Shown: piece by piece, positions 27,794 through 37,665 of the stretch | Layout: each line of letters begins with the position of its first letter | Position numbering within the stretch: the first letter of the stretch is position 1 | From: an uncultured Sinobacteraceae bacterium | Lineage (GTDB): Bacteria; Pseudomonadota; Gammaproteobacteria; Nevskiales; Nevskiaceae | Assembly (NCBI GenBank): GCA_903822975.1 | Contig: CAIJRD010000004.1 | Span: 1-64,000 of the forward strand | Direction of reading: 5' to 3' | DNA length: 64,000 nucleotides | The notes under the pieces: model-generated | What the model saw: only the letters and a program-made list of their open reading frames with translations | The model's database searches: none | Told to the model about the DNA's origin: nothing | Translations under genes and position numbers: made by a program

Positions 27794-29278
27794 TCAGCGC
27801 GCGTTCGAATCCGGCTCGCGCTGACGCGTCTGCACGTCGAGCTGGCGTACGAAGTACTCCATCACGCTGCGGTAGAGCTTGTCCTTCAAGACGAGGTCCT
27901 CGACGCCATAGTCGAGGTTGGGATTGTCGTTGACCTCGATCACCTTGACGACGTTGCCGAACTGCTTGAGATCGACGCCGTAGAGTCCGTTGCCGATCGC
28001 ACGCGCCGCCTGTACCGCGACCGTGAGTACCTGCGGCGGCACGTCCTTGATGTCGAGTGTCTCGTGATCGCCTTCGCGCTTGCCGCCGTTTTTGTCGCGC
28101 TTGACCACCTGCCAATGCGCCGGCGCCATGAAGTAGCGGCAGGCGTACAAGGGCTTGCCTTCGAGCACGCCGACGCGCCAGTCGTACTCGGTCGGCTCGT
28201 AGGCTTGCGCGACGATCAGATCGGAGCGCTCCAGAAACTCGCGCGTCTCGCGTTTCAGATCGGCCTCGGTCTCGACCTTGATCACGCCTTTCGAGAATTG
28301 CGAATCCGGCTGCTTCAGCACCAGGGGGAAGCCGAGTTCGCGGCCGACGTCGCTGACGTTGGCACGATGCACCAGCATCGATTTCGGCTGCGGAATCTTG
28401 TAACGATCCATCAACTGCGCGAGGTAGACCTTGTTGGCGCAGCGCAGGATCGACTCCGGATGGTCCACCACCACCAGGCCTTCGCGCGCGGCACGGCGCG
28501 CAAAGCGATAGGTGTGGTGGTTGACTGCCGTGGTCTCGCGGATGAACAGCGCGTCGTACTCGGCAACGTGGCCGTAGTCGCTCTTGTCGAGAAAGTCGAC
28601 CGAGAAGCCGAGATCTTCCGCGGCCTTCTCGAACGCTTTCAGCGCGCGCGCATTCGACGGCGCTTCCTTCTCGTCTTCGTTGACCAGGATCGCCAGATCG
28701 TAACGGGTGGAATCGCGCTTGCGTCGCGGTGCGCGCCGACGCGTGAAGTAGTCGCGCGCGGTCTGGTACAGGAATTCGTGATGCGAGGCCGGCACTTCGC
28801 CGAGGGCAACCGCATTCAAGGTATCGACGCGCCATTCGTCACCGCGCCAGACGAACTTGGCCTGCAGCAGCGGCGCGGGGAACAGGTTGAACAGCGAGCG
28901 CGCGAGCCTTTCGTGGCGCACGTACGGACTCTCGCCGAAGTAGACGTTGAGGATGTATTCGTTGGAGCCGAGCCGCGCCAGGCTCTTCTGCATCAGCTCT
29001 TCGATTTCGTCGTTGAGCACGCTGGGGCTTTCGGCCAGCTTGAGATCCTGCACCGTGGTGATGTCCGGCAGGATGCGATGACCGCGCGCGCCGGCCAGCA
29101 GGCTGACGTAGTAGCCGGTGGTCTGGTAACTGAAGGTGCGGCACAGGTTGTATACGCGCGCACCGCGCAGCCGAGTGAACGATTCCTGCGTGAGATATTC
29201 CCAGGCGGTTGCGATTTCGACGCCGGGAATATCCACCGGCCAGTCGCTGCGCTGATCGACGACGACAATGCCGCTCAC
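27794..29278 (-). CDS. RimK-type ATP-grasp ligase with N-terminal RLAN domain
   Basis: With a GTG start at 29278 (MSGIVVVDQR) the protein has 494 residues; an ATG at 29326 would add 16 residues. The N-terminal part (about 1-200) matches the RimK-like ATP-grasp N-terminal (RLAN) domain, with NLCRTFSYQTTGYYVSLLA. The ATP-grasp domain (about 280-480) has LVLKQPDSQFSKGVIKV, YDWRVGVLEG and the metal-binding VIEVNDNPNLDYGVED. Relatives add amino acids to proteins or peptides; the substrate of this branch is unknown. Confidence 0.88.
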   Translation of the reverse strand: MSGIVVVDQRSDWPVDIPGVEIATAWEYLTQESFTRLRGARVYNLCRTFSYQTTGYYVSLLAGARGHRILPDITTVQDLKLAESPSVLNDEIEELMQKSLARLGSNEYILNVYFGESPYVRHERLARSLFNLFPAPLLQAKFVWRGDEWRVDTLNAVALGEVPASHHEFLYQTARDYFTRRRAPRRKRDSTRYDLAILVNEDEKEAPSNARALKAFEKAAEDLGFSVDFLDKSDYGHVAEYDALFIRETTAVNHHTYRFARRAAREGLVVVDHPESILRCANKVYLAQLMDRYKIPQPKSMLVHRANVSDVGRELGFPLVLKQPDSQFSKGVIKVETEADLKRETREFLERSDLIVAQAYEPTEYDWRVGVLEGKPLYACRYFMAPAHWQVVKRDKNGGKREGDHETLDIKDVPPQVLTVAVQAARAIGNGLYGVDLKQFGNVVKVIEVNDNPNLDYGVEDLVLKDKLYRSVMEYFVRQLDVQTRQREPDSNAR

Positions 29279-29432
29279 GCCGAGGCTTCGCTCATCGTTT
29301 GAACGACAGGCGCCAGGCGCGAACACAGCAAGTCAGGGAGAGGGTCTTCCGGCTCTTCGATCATCGAACGGCGCGACGGAAGTGGGATGGCGGCCGCGCG
29401 GTGAAATGCTAACACCGCAGCACCTGCCTCGC

Positions 29433-30452
29433 CTATCGGCGCGCATGAACCAGTAGGGCGCGCAGCTGCCGGGCGACCACTTCCGTCTGCTCCTGCGCCG
29501 GGTTATGGCCACACTGCGCAAGTGTGATCAAACGCGCCTGCGGCAATCGGGCCTGATACGCGCGCGCCGCGGCCGGCGGTACCAGACGATCGTCGCAGCC
29601 CCACACCAGATCCACCGGCATGTGCAGCGCGCGCAGGTCGAGCGCATCGCCGAGTTCGCCACCGACCCGATGCAGTCCCGAGGTGTAGTCCGCCATGCGC
29701 CGCGCATCGCAGAACTGCGCGAAACGCGCAAATACATCGGCATCGACCGTCTCGGGCGCATAGAACGTTCGCCGATGTCCGCGCAGATATTGCCGTCGGG
29801 CCAGCGTGTCCGGCAGCAGTCGCAACAATGCGGCGGCGCGCGGAATCAGCCAGCGCTCCGCGGCCACCGTTCGCAGCCAGGCGCGCAGGCGCAGCGGTGC
29901 GGGTGCGAGCGCCATGACCGCAGCAATGCACTCGGCCCGTTCGGCGGCGGCGGCCAGTGCGGTACGCCCCCCGAGCGAGTGGCCCAGCAGAATCAACGGT
30001 TGCATCGGTCGCTGGGCCTGCGCCGGACCGTGCCTATTGGAATGCCGATTGGCCGTGTGACCGGCCGCGCGATCGGCACGAAGGCTGGGACCGGATTGCG
30101 CGTGGGAGAAATGGTCGATCGCCGCCACCACGAAGTCGGTCATCTGCGGCAGCACGCGCGCCGGCCGTGCCAGCAGCCGCGGCCCTTCGCCATGTCCGGG
30201 AAAGTCCAGCGCGATGAAATTGATATCGGTATCGGACAGCGTGCGGAACAGCGGACGATACGCATCCGCACTATCCGACCAGCCATGCAGACACAGCACG
30301 GTCGGTCCGCGGCCGGGTCGCAATATCGCGCGCGTGCGGTAGTCGCCGAAGCGCAGCGTGCGGCAGTCGAGTGCAGACCCGCGCGCCGGCGTCGCGGAGT
30401 GCGCGCGCGGTACGGCGGTTGCGGGCAGGCGCCGCGGCGAAGGACTCGGCAT
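29433..30452 (-). CDS. Alpha/beta hydrolase
   Basis: The 339-residue protein has an oxyanion motif HGWSDSADAYRP (about 56-67), nucleophile elbow GHSLGG (about 157-162), an acid in WGCDDRLVP and the catalytic His in CGHNPAQEQ. A loop of about 45 residues rich in Arg and His (115-150) interrupts the usual fold. About 40 N-terminal residues look disordered, so a later start is possible. No signal peptide is seen. The substrate is unknown. Confidence 0.8.
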   Translation of the reverse strand: MPSPSPRRLPATAVPRAHSATPARGSALDCRTLRFGDYRTRAILRPGRGPTVLCLHGWSDSADAYRPLFRTLSDTDINFIALDFPGHGEGPRLLARPARVLPQMTDFVVAAIDHFSHAQSGPSLRADRAAGHTANRHSNRHGPAQAQRPMQPLILLGHSLGGRTALAAAAERAECIAAVMALAPAPLRLRAWLRTVAAERWLIPRAAALLRLLPDTLARRQYLRGHRRTFYAPETVDADVFARFAQFCDARRMADYTSGLHRVGGELGDALDLRALHMPVDLVWGCDDRLVPPAAARAYQARLPQARLITLAQCGHNPAQEQTEVVARQLRALLVHARR

Positions 30453-30790
30453 GCGGGATTTCTAAAAAAGGTCTGCGGGCAGTTTAGAGGATCGGTCGGA
30501 GTATGCGTTCCAGGCTCGGCCAGAGGATCGTGCAAAGGATCGTGCAAAGGATCGGTCGCGGCTTGGTTCGTGCGATCCGTCTGAGTATCGACCCATGGGT
30601 CGGTCAAACGATCGATTGCAGCATCAATATCGCGACTGCGATTTTGGATTTGATTGAACGGTGATGCGACCGCGAAGCCATCGGCCTTAAGCCTCGCGTC
30701 GACGATCGGGCGACTCGGAGATTTTCCACTTGCAGCGCCATCGCTCAGCGCCATGGATGACTTCGGCGTTCGGCGTTTCGCTCCGCTGTA
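30453..30790. other. Intergenic region with 12-bp repeats
   Basis: I see no gene. The stretch contains two and a half copies of GGATCGTGCAAA (30525-30554) and other ATCGGTCG-like words. There is no clear terminator for the minus-strand ferredoxin gene. Confidence 0.5.
30525..30554. repeat. 12-bp repeat GGATCGTGCAAA, 2.5 copies
   Basis: Two perfect copies (30525-30548) are followed by a partial GGATCG copy. The unit length is the same as that of the arrays in the ferredoxin and cytochrome genes. Confidence 0.8.
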
Positions 30791-31252
30791 TCAATCGCCG
30801 TGCAGATCGCCGAGCCACGTCAGCAACAGCGCCGGGTCGTCGCCATCGCGCAGCACGCGCAGCGGTTTGGCTGCATCGGCCAGATCGCGGCCACGCGCGA
30901 GTGCCACGCCGCGCTTCGGACACAGATCGAAACAGCTGGTCTCCAGCACCCGCACGCGCTTCCCCAGACCGGCCTGCTTCAAGGCGCGGCGCAGCCATTT
31001 GCGCAGACTGGTGCCGTCGCCGTCGACGCCCTTGCGCTGCTTGCGCATGCATTTGCGGCAGACGAACACCACTTCGTCGCGCCAGGTCGCACGCGCGCGA
31101 ATCAGCATCGGCGGCCGCGCAACTTCAGGTTCATCGAGCAGGTCCATGTGCCGTTGGACCGCTTCGCGCGCGATGAATTCGATCGGCGTTTCGATTGGCG
31201 TTTCGATCGGCGTCGGATCAGCGTTCGCAACACGCCACCGTATTGCTTCCAT
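30791..31252 (-). CDS. Small [2Fe-2S] thioredoxin-like ferredoxin
   Basis: The protein has 153 residues from 31252. Cys65, Cys68, Cys107 and Cys111 (VFVCRKC and SCFDLCP) form the four-cysteine pattern of thioredoxin-like [2Fe-2S] ferredoxins, spaced about 40 residues apart. The N terminus holds three copies of TPIE encoded by a 12-bp repeat, and a later start at Met36 or Met49 would remove this. It lies 63 bp after the molybdenum hydroxylase large subunit on the same strand, so it could be an electron carrier for that enzyme. Confidence 0.72.
   Translation of the reverse strand: MEAIRWRVANADPTPIETPIETPIEFIAREAVQRHMDLLDEPEVARPPMLIRARATWRDEVVFVCRKCMRKQRKGVDGDGTSLRKWLRRALKQAGLGKRVRVLETSCFDLCPKRGVALARGRDLADAAKPLRVLRDGDDPALLLTWLGDLHGD
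31178..31213. repeat. 12-bp codon-phased repeat, three copies
   Basis: TTCGATCGGCGT, TTCGATTGGCGT and TTCGATCGGCGT are contiguous and lie in the 5' end of the ferredoxin frame, where each encodes Thr-Pro-Ile-Glu on the minus strand. Confidence 0.9.
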
Positions 31253-31315
31253 CGAACTTCAACGACAGCGAAGCCTGCGGCCTGATTCAAGCGCCGCAGC
31301 AGGAGCTGTCGTCGG

Positions 31316-33652
31316 CTACGCGGCGCGCACCTCGCGCAGTGCTGTGCTGTCGATCGGCAGCACGCGCAGACGCTGGCCGGTGGCGGCGTACAGCGCATTG
31401 ACCAGCGCGGGGGCAACCACCGGCGTGCCCGGCTCGCCAACACCGGTGGGCGGCTCCGCCGACGGCACGATATGCACTTCAACCGCCGGCATCTCGTTGA
31501 TCCGCAGCGGTCGATAGTCGTGAAAGTTGGATTGCTCGACCGCGCCGTCCTTGAAGGTAAGGCCGCCGTGTAGCGCGATCCACAGGCCGTAGCCGATGCC
31601 GCCTTCCATCTGCGCGCGGATCACATCCGGATTGATCGCGACACCGCAGTCGACCGCGCAGACCACACGATCGACCTTGAAACTGCCATCGGGTTTCACC
31701 GTGACCTCGACGACGTTCGCGACATAACTCTCGAACGACTTGTGCACGCCGATGCCGCGACCGCGACGCTCGCCGGCCGCAGCCTTGGCCAGCGGCTTGC
31801 TCCATCCGGCCTTCGTCGCCGCCAGTTCCAGCACCGCGAGGTGCCGCGGCTGCTGTGCCAGCAGGCTGCGGCGCAGTTCGTAAGCGTCCTTGCCGGTGGC
31901 GACTGCGATCTCGTCGATGAACACCTCGGTTGAGAACGCGGTGTGCGTATGCCCCACCGAGCGCAGCCACTGCACTGGAACCGCGAGTTCCGGCGAATGC
32001 AGTTCGACGTGCAGGCTCGGCACCGCATACGGCAGATCCGCCGCACCTTCGACCGAGGTTGGATCGATGCCGTTCTGGACCATCGCGGCCATCGGTCCGC
32101 CCTGCATGATCGACTGGCCGACGATGCGCTGCCACCAGGCGCTGACGTTGCCCTGCGCATCGATCGCCGCCTTCAGCGCGTGCAGGTTCGCCGGCCGATA
32201 GTAGCCGCCGCGCGTGTCGTCTTCGCGCGTCCACACCATTTTCACCGGCACGCTGTGCCCGGCTTTCTGTGCGGCCTGCGCGGTGGCCGTGGCTTCCAGC
32301 AGGTAATCCGATTTCGGATTTGCGCGCCGGCCGAAACTGCCGCCCGCGTACAACTGGTTGAGCGTCACCTGCTCGGGCTTGAGTCCCAGCTGCGCGGCAA
32401 CGAGTTGCTGGTCGATCGTCTGGAACTGCTCGCCGTTCCAGATCTCGCAGACGCCATCACCGAGCTTGACCACACAGTTCAGCGGCTCCATCGACGCATG
32501 CGCCAGGAACGGCACTTCGTACTGTGCCTCGAGCGTTTTCGTAGCACTCGCGAAGGCTTTGGCGTGATCGCCGCTGTCGTGCGCCACGCTGCCCGGCTGC
32601 TGTGCCAGCGCGCGGTACTGCGTGAGCAGCGCATCGCTGCCGGACTTGAACGCTTGCGACTCGTCCCAGTCGACATTCAGCACTTGTCGTCCGCGGATCG
32701 CACTCCAGGTATTGCGGGCCAGCACGGCGACGCCGCCCTGAAACACGCCGCGCTGGCCCGGCACCGCGACGACATCGACCACACCGGGAATCGCCTTCGC
32801 CGCAGCAGCATCGAACTTCGCGACGGTGGCACCGAAGCGCGGTGGATGCGCCAACACCGCGACCAGCATGCCGGGCAGCTGTACGTCCTGGGTGAACTGC
32901 GCACTGCCGTCGGTCTTCGCCGACGAGTCCTTGCGCGCGAGCTGCTGCTTGCCGATCAGCTTGAATTGCGCGGGCTCTTTCAGCTGCACGTTGGTTGGCA
33001 CCGGCTGCTGTGCGGCCAGTGCGGCGAGTTCGCCAAAATGCGCGCTGCGCTCGGCGGACACGTGATGCACCCGTCCATTGCTGACCGTGATGCGATCCGC
33101 AGGCACCTGCCACTGCTGTGCGGCGGCGGCCACCAGCATCGCGCGTGCGGTGGCGCCGGCCTGCCGCATCTGCGTGTAGGAACTCGCCATCGCAGTGCTG
33201 CCGCCGGTGCCCTGCAAACCGCCGAACGCCGCGTTGCCGTAGCGCTTGGCGTCTGCCGGCGCGCCGATCACGCGCACCTGCGACCAGTCGGCATCGAGTT
33301 CTTCGGCGACCAGCGTGGCCAGACCGGTATAGACGCCCTGACCCATTTCCAGGTGCTTGGCGATCACGCTGACGCCGCCGTCGGCATCGATACGGATGAA
33401 GGCATTCGGCTCGAATACCGCGGTGCTGTCGGCGGTCGCCTTCGACGCGGCGAGCTTGCGCGGACGCGCGTTGTCGGCCGACAGCGGCGCGAAATAGACC
33501 GCCAGCGCCAGCCCCGCACCGGCCTGCAGCAGGCGGCGGCGCGACGGATCGTGGGCTGCGCCGTGTGCCGCGCCTGAAGCGGCTTTCGCATCGGTGGAGA
33601 GTGCGTCGCTGGACAGTTCGGCGGCGGTCGCCAGACGGATCTTGTCGTTCAT
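31316..33652 (-). CDS. Molybdopterin-binding subunit of an aldehyde/isoquinoline-type oxidoreductase
   Basis: The protein has 778 residues from the ATG at 33652. The N terminus has a Tat motif (SRRRLLQAG near 37-45) followed by a hydrophobic stretch, so it is exported folded with cofactor. The Mo-site landmarks are GGSFGRRA in the middle and the catalytic Glu region [20 protein letters not shown] near the C terminus. This is the IorB-like architecture of two-subunit xanthine-dehydrogenase-family enzymes that pass electrons to cytochromes and lack an FAD subunit. The substrate, an aldehyde or N-heterocycle, is unknown. Confidence 0.88.
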   Translation of the reverse strand: MNDKIRLATAAELSSDALSTDAKAASGAAHGAAHDPSRRRLLQAGAGLALAVYFAPLSADNARPRKLAASKATADSTAVFEPNAFIRIDADGGVSVIAKHLEMGQGVYTGLATLVAEELDADWSQVRVIGAPADAKRYGNAAFGGLQGTGGSTAMASSYTQMRQAGATARAMLVAAAAQQWQVPADRITVSNGRVHHVSAERSAHFGELAALAAQQPVPTNVQLKEPAQFKLIGKQQLARKDSSAKTDGSAQFTQDVQLPGMLVAVLAHPPRFGATVAKFDAAAAKAIPGVVDVVAVPGQRGVFQGGVAVLARNTWSAIRGRQVLNVDWDESQAFKSGSDALLTQYRALAQQPGSVAHDSGDHAKAFASATKTLEAQYEVPFLAHASMEPLNCVVKLGDGVCEIWNGEQFQTIDQQLVAAQLGLKPEQVTLNQLYAGGSFGRRANPKSDYLLEATATAQAAQKAGHSVPVKMVWTREDDTRGGYYRPANLHALKAAIDAQGNVSAWWQRIVGQSIMQGGPMAAMVQNGIDPTSVEGAADLPYAVPSLHVELHSPELAVPVQWLRSVGHTHTAFSTEVFIDEIAVATGKDAYELRRSLLAQQPRHLAVLELAATKAGWSKPLAKAAAGERRGRGIGVHKSFESYVANVVEVTVKPDGSFKVDRVVCAVDCGVAINPDVIRAQMEGGIGYGLWIALHGGLTFKDGAVEQSNFHDYRPLRINEMPAVEVHIVPSAEPPTGVGEPGTPVVAPALVNALYAATGQRLRVLPIDSTALREVRAA

Positions 33653-33689
33653 GGAATTTCTCGAATTCGAAAGGAGTTGCGACTGCGGA

Positions 33690-34148
33690 TCAAACCAGGC
33701 TCGCAGCGGCTGCGTGAATCGCCGCGCGAATCCGCACGTAGGTGGCACAACGGCAGACGTTGCCGGACATGGCCTGATCGATATCGGCATCGGTCGGTTT
33801 GTGCTTTTCTTTCAGTAGCGCGGTGGCAGACATGATCTGGCCGGACTGGCAGTAGCCGCACTGAACCACATCGAGCTTGCGCCAGGCGGTTTGAACCGCA
33901 TGACCGACCTTGTCCTTGGCCATTCCTTCGATCGTCGTCACCGCCTTGCCTTTGGCCGCGCTCACCGGCATCACGCAGGAACGCACCGGCTTGCCGTCGA
34001 GATGCACGGTGCAAGCCCCGCATTGGGCGATGCCGCAGCCGAACTTCGTACCGGTCATGCCGGCGCCATCGCGCAGCGCCCACAGCAGCGGCATGTCGTC
34101 GGGCACATCGACGGTCAGCGGCTGGCCGTTCACATTCAGGCTTGTCAT
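33690..34148 (-). CDS. [2Fe-2S] subunit of the molybdenum hydroxylase
   Basis: The protein has 152 residues and two [2Fe-2S] sites. The plant-type cluster is at [17 protein letters not shown] (about 33-49), with a further Cys in RSCVMP, and the second cluster comes from CGYCQSG and VCRCATY. It has no export signal and should ride with the Tat-exported large subunit. The genes are 37 bp apart. Compare IorA and the small subunits of aldehyde oxidoreductases. Confidence 0.93.
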   Translation of the reverse strand: MTSLNVNGQPLTVDVPDDMPLLWALRDGAGMTGTKFGCGIAQCGACTVHLDGKPVRSCVMPVSAAKGKAVTTIEGMAKDKVGHAVQTAWRKLDVVQCGYCQSGQIMSATALLKEKHKPTDADIDQAMSGNVCRCATYVRIRAAIHAAAASLV

Positions 34149-34193
34149 TTTTACTGCTCCTCTCGAGTCAAAAACGTCGAATGCTGATCAGGT

Positions 34194-34664
34194 TTACCAG
34201 GGCCGGATTGGAGCGCCGGAGTCGTCAGCGTCGGGCGACTGCCGCGCGAACGCCAGACGCAAGGCCTGCAAAGGCAGCAGCACGCACTTGAGCCTGCCCG
34301 GAAATGATTGCAGCGGCGCGAACACGGCCAGCGTCGACCAATCTGCAGGCACGGCGACCACGTCGCCTTGCGCGGTGTCGAGCAGGAAGCGCTCGGCCTG
34401 TTCAAGATCGTCGAGGCGGCGGCCGACCCCGTGCTGACGCAAGGCGCCGGCGGCCGCTTCGCACAACAGGCAGCCGCGCACGTCGAATGCGAGCGCAGCA
34501 ATCTGTGCATCGGCGATGCGTAGCGCGACCGCGACCTGGTCGCCGCACAAAGGATTGCGCGCTACCGCATGCGCGTTCGGCTGCTCGACCGCCGGACCGC
34601 GACGATGCGCAAGTTCGGTCAGCGACTCCAGAAACAATTCGGTGGACTCTGCTTCAGTGGACAT
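34194..34664 (-). CDS. IscU/NifU-like Fe-S scaffold in the molybdenum operon
   Basis: This 156-residue protein keeps the three ligand cysteines and the Asp of IscU/SufU scaffolds: NPLCGD (Cys40, Asp42), RGCLLC (Cys65) and RLKC (Cys127). AAGGTGAG precedes the ATG at 34664. It overlaps the end of the upstream fusion gene by 11 bp and lies 45 bp before the [2Fe-2S] subunit gene. The position suggests it supplies clusters to that subunit. A dedicated scaffold is inference; a regulator is possible. Confidence 0.75.
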   Translation of the reverse strand: MSTEAESTELFLESLTELAHRRGPAVEQPNAHAVARNPLCGDQVAVALRIADAQIAALAFDVRGCLLCEAAAGALRQHGVGRRLDDLEQAERFLLDTAQGDVVAVPADWSTLAVFAPLQSFPGRLKCVLLPLQALRLAFARQSPDADDSGAPIRPW

Positions 34665-36441
34665 CGTCACTCACCTTGCGCAGCGACGGCGACGGCGATC
34701 CCGCATTGCTCTGCGGTTCGAACGGTGAGGTCGCTTGTGTTCCGGCGCACTCGAGCCGCGCTTGCAGATCTTCGAGTGCTGCGAGGGTGTCGACATCCAC
34801 CAGCACCGCATCGTCGGGCATCGCCACCTCGACCAGTTGCTCGCCGAGGCTTGCAAACAACACGCGCGCACCGCGATCGCCCTGCAATTGCCGCAGCTGC
34901 GCAAAGTGCAGCGCGCCCCACAACACCGGGTTGCCACGCTTGCCCTGCCACACCGGCACACAGACATTGCGACCGGCGTCTGCATCGAAGGCATCGACCA
35001 GCCGCTGCAGATGCGCTGCCTGCACCAGCGGCATATCGCCGAGCATGAAGATCGCCGCGGCACAGTCCGTCGGCAGCGCGGCAACTCCGGCACGAATCGA
35101 ACTGGCGATGCCTTCATCGTGTGCTGCATTGGCGACACAAGTCACGCCGAGCCCGGCGAGTGTTGCCGCGACCGCGTTCGCCTGCGGCCCGGTGACCACC
35201 ACCACCGGCGCGCAGCCTGCCGCCAACGCGGCTTCGGCCGCGCGGCGCAACATGCTGCGATCGCCTGCCGGCATCAACAGCTTGTTGTGCGGCGCCATGC
35301 GCGAGGAGCGTCCGGCGGCGAGAATCACGGTGGCGATGCGCGACGCCGCGGCGGGTTGTCGTGGCGCGTCGCTCGCAAGGCCAAAATCTTCTGCGGCCGA
35401 CAAGGCTGCGACTGCGCCTATCGATGTCAGCTCCGCTTCGATCGACGGTGTGTCGTCGGACAGCAGGCCGCCAACGCCGAGCTGCGCGATACCGGCGCTG
35501 TCGATCGGCAGATCCGCAGCGAAACGTTGCAGCAGACGATCGAGGCCATTGCGTTTCGGTGAGCGCGCGCAGCTCGGCAGACCCAGCACCACACACGTGC
35601 CGATGCGTCCCAGCAGCAGCAGATTGCCCGGCTCGACCGGCATGCCGAAGCGCAGCACCTCGCCACCGGCGGCAACGATCGCCGCCGGAATCACATCGCG
35701 TCGATCGGCAATCGCGGCAGCGCCCTGCACCAACAGCAGCTCGCAGCCTTGCGCTACGTGCGCGCGCATCTGCTCGGCAAGTGGTGCGATCGCGTGCGCG
35801 CAGCTGTCGAGATCGCGCAGCTGCTGACCGAGTCCCGCCAAGCGGCTGCGCGTGATCCTTGCGGTTTTCTCGATCAGGCTTTCGTTGAAGCCTGGCAGCC
35901 GCGTTTGCAGCAGGGCGATGTGGTGTGCGCGAAATGCACGAACCTCGACCGCAGCTGCGGATCCGCTGGTGGCTGCCAGCGCTTCACAGCGCGAAATCAA
36001 CGCTGCGGGCAGTGCGAATGGAATGATCTTGATCGTGGCCAGCATCTGCCCCGGAACCACTACCGCATCCGGCGCCAACGTGGCGACGGTGACGGCCTCA
36101 TCGACGGCGTTGAGCGCGTGGACGTAGTCCGTGTCGAGCTGCAACAGGCCCTGCGTCGTCGCGAACAGATTGCAGCGGCCACGCACCGCGTTGCCGACCT
36201 GTACGCGAGCGTTTCCTCGTGCCGCGAGCAGCGCGGCAACTCGCGCCGCCGCTTGGTCTTCGTCGATGTCGTCGGCGCCGATGCGCGCGGCCATCACCCG
36301 GGTGTAACCGGCGCGCGCCAGTCGCTCGCAATCTTCGGCGGACAGCTTCGTGCCCTTCTTCAACTTGCCGTCGGGCAGGTTGAGGCTGTGCGCGAGGATT
36401 GCCCCCTGCGAGGCATCGAGCGGGATCTCGCCGAAGTCCAT
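34654..36441 (-). CDS. Fused molybdopterin-binding and MobA/MocA-like nucleotidyltransferase
   Basis: The 595-residue protein joins two enzymes. Residues 1 to about 340 resemble MoeA-like molybdopterin-binding proteins (KKGTKLSAEDCERLARAG, later VQGAAAIADRRDVIPAAI). From about 380 comes a nucleotidyltransferase domain with VILAAGRSSRMAPHNKLL, DEGIASSIRAGV and LGDMPLV. This fusion is known from xdh-type operons, where it adds CMP or GMP to the cofactor. The ATG at 36441 shares one base with the XdhC stop. Confidence 0.88.
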   Translation of the reverse strand: MDFGEIPLDASQGAILAHSLNLPDGKLKKGTKLSAEDCERLARAGYTRVMAARIGADDIDEDQAAARVAALLAARGNARVQVGNAVRGRCNLFATTQGLLQLDTDYVHALNAVDEAVTVATLAPDAVVVPGQMLATIKIIPFALPAALISRCEALAATSGSAAAVEVRAFRAHHIALLQTRLPGFNESLIEKTARITRSRLAGLGQQLRDLDSCAHAIAPLAEQMRAHVAQGCELLLVQGAAAIADRRDVIPAAIVAAGGEVLRFGMPVEPGNLLLLGRIGTCVVLGLPSCARSPKRNGLDRLLQRFAADLPIDSAGIAQLGVGGLLSDDTPSIEAELTSIGAVAALSAAEDFGLASDAPRQPAAASRIATVILAAGRSSRMAPHNKLLMPAGDRSMLRRAAEAALAAGCAPVVVVTGPQANAVAATLAGLGVTCVANAAHDEGIASSIRAGVAALPTDCAAAIFMLGDMPLVQAAHLQRLVDAFDADAGRNVCVPVWQGKRGNPVLWGALHFAQLRQLQGDRGARVLFASLGEQLVEVAMPDDAVLVDVDTLAALEDLQARLECAGTQATSPFEPQSNAGSPSPSLRKVSDDVH

Positions 36442-37139
36442 CAGCGGCTCGCGCCCCGTCGAGATTCGATCAGCTGCGCCAGAATCGACACTGCGATCTC
36501 GGCCGGCGATACCGCACCGATCGATAGCCCGACCGGTCCATGAATGCGCGCGCACTGCTCGGGTGTGAAGCCGCGCGCGGCCAGGCGCTGCAGACGGCTT
36601 GCGTGGGTTTTGCGACTGCCGAGCGCGCCGATATAGAAACACTCGCTGCGCAGGGCCCAGTCGAGCGCCGGGTCGTCGAGCTTGGGGTCGTGCGTCAAGG
36701 TCACCAGCGCGGTGCGCGCATCGGCGGCGATCGTCGCCAGAGCTTCGTCCGGCCACTGCGTGAGCACGCGGAAGTCTTCGAACGTCGGTCGTTCGGCGAA
36801 TGCCGAGCGCGGATCGATCAGTGTCACCGAGTAGCCGGCGAGTGCCGCCATGCGCGCGAGCGGCTGTGCGATGTGCACCGCGCCGATGAGCAGCAGCTTC
36901 GGCGCGGGCACGCACGCATGGATGAAGACGCGCGAGGCGCCCTCGCCGACGCTTTCGCTGCGCTCGGCTCGCAGCAAGGCGCGCGCTTGCACGAGCAGTG
37001 CATCGTCGGCGTCGAATTCGCCAGCCGATTGCCCGAGATCGACCCAGGCCTGCGCGCCATCGTCGAGCCGCGTCAGCAGCGCGATCGGCGTGCCGCTGCG
37101 ATTCGCAGCCAGCAGCGTGTCGAGCATCGCGGGCCTCAT
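36441..37139 (-). CDS. XdhC-like protein, Rossmann half
   Basis: The protein has 232 residues. The C-terminal Rossmann domain of XdhC is clear: LLLIGAVHIAQPLARMAALAGY (about 81-102 by eye), VTLTHDPKLDDPAL and YIGALGSRKTHASRLQRL. XdhC-type proteins deliver sulfurated molybdenum cofactor to the hydroxylase. The N-terminal CoxI domain is missing and is encoded separately just upstream, so the usual XdhC is split in two. The start overlaps that gene's stop (ATGA). Confidence 0.9.
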   Translation of the reverse strand: MRPAMLDTLLAANRSGTPIALLTRLDDGAQAWVDLGQSAGEFDADDALLVQARALLRAERSESVGEGASRVFIHACVPAPKLLLIGAVHIAQPLARMAALAGYSVTLIDPRSAFAERPTFEDFRVLTQWPDEALATIAADARTALVTLTHDPKLDDPALDWALRSECFYIGALGSRKTHASRLQRLAARGFTPEQCARIHGPVGLSIGAVSPAEIAVSILAQLIESRRGASR

Positions 37140-37459
37140 GCCAGCTGCGTCTCCGCCAAGGCTTCAACGTACACCTGCACGGTGCCGCCGCAACTCAGGC
37201 CGACGGCCCAGGCCTGCTCGTTGGCGACGCCGAATTCGAGCAGCTTCGGCACGCCGCTACGAACCGTCTCGGCACAGGCGCGGATGACGTCGGCCTCGAT
37301 GCAGCCACCCGACACCGAACCGGCGAACTGTCCGTCCGCATCGGCGATCAACTGGCTGCCGGCCGGACGCGGCGACGAACCCCAGGTGGCGATCACCGTT
37401 GCCAGCGCCACGCGGCGCCCTTCGGCGTGCCACTGTGCGGCCAGCTGCAACATTTCCAT
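37136..37459 (-). CDS. XdhC/CoxI N-terminal domain protein
   Basis: The 107-residue protein (MEMLQLAAQW) is the XdhC_CoxI domain alone: VIATWGSSPRPAGSQLIADA, FAGSVSGGCIEADVI and a GLSCGGTVQVYVE tail. GGAG precedes the ATG at good spacing. The frame runs upstream without a start I trust. It is the first gene of the minus-strand operon ending with the hydroxylase and ferredoxin genes. The two Cys (SGGC and SCGG) are conserved in the family. Confidence 0.88.
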   Translation of the reverse strand: MEMLQLAAQWHAEGRRVALATVIATWGSSPRPAGSQLIADADGQFAGSVSGGCIEADVIRACAETVRSGVPKLLEFGVANEQAWAVGLSCGGTVQVYVEALAETQLA

Positions 37460-37665
37460 CGTGCGGACTCCGATTGCCGTGATCACCGGCGCTTCGATCG
37501 GCCAGGACTGACCGCGCGCTGCGCGCAAAACCGGGAGGCTTACTCTAGCGCCGATGCGCGCGCCGGGGATTGAACAATCCTGCACGGAATCTGCCCAAAT
37601 CCAAGCAACCCACCCGCCGCGCGCCGACGCGGTGATCGCGCGAGCGTGACCGCAGAGCGATCGCC

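Noticed and set aside
27566-29302. Plus-strand frame opposite the RimK-type gene
   Set aside because: No recognisable domain; the ATP-grasp gene explains the region.
31943-33577. Long plus-strand frame opposite the molybdenum subunit
   Set aside because: The minus-strand product has clear Mo-site motifs; this frame has none.
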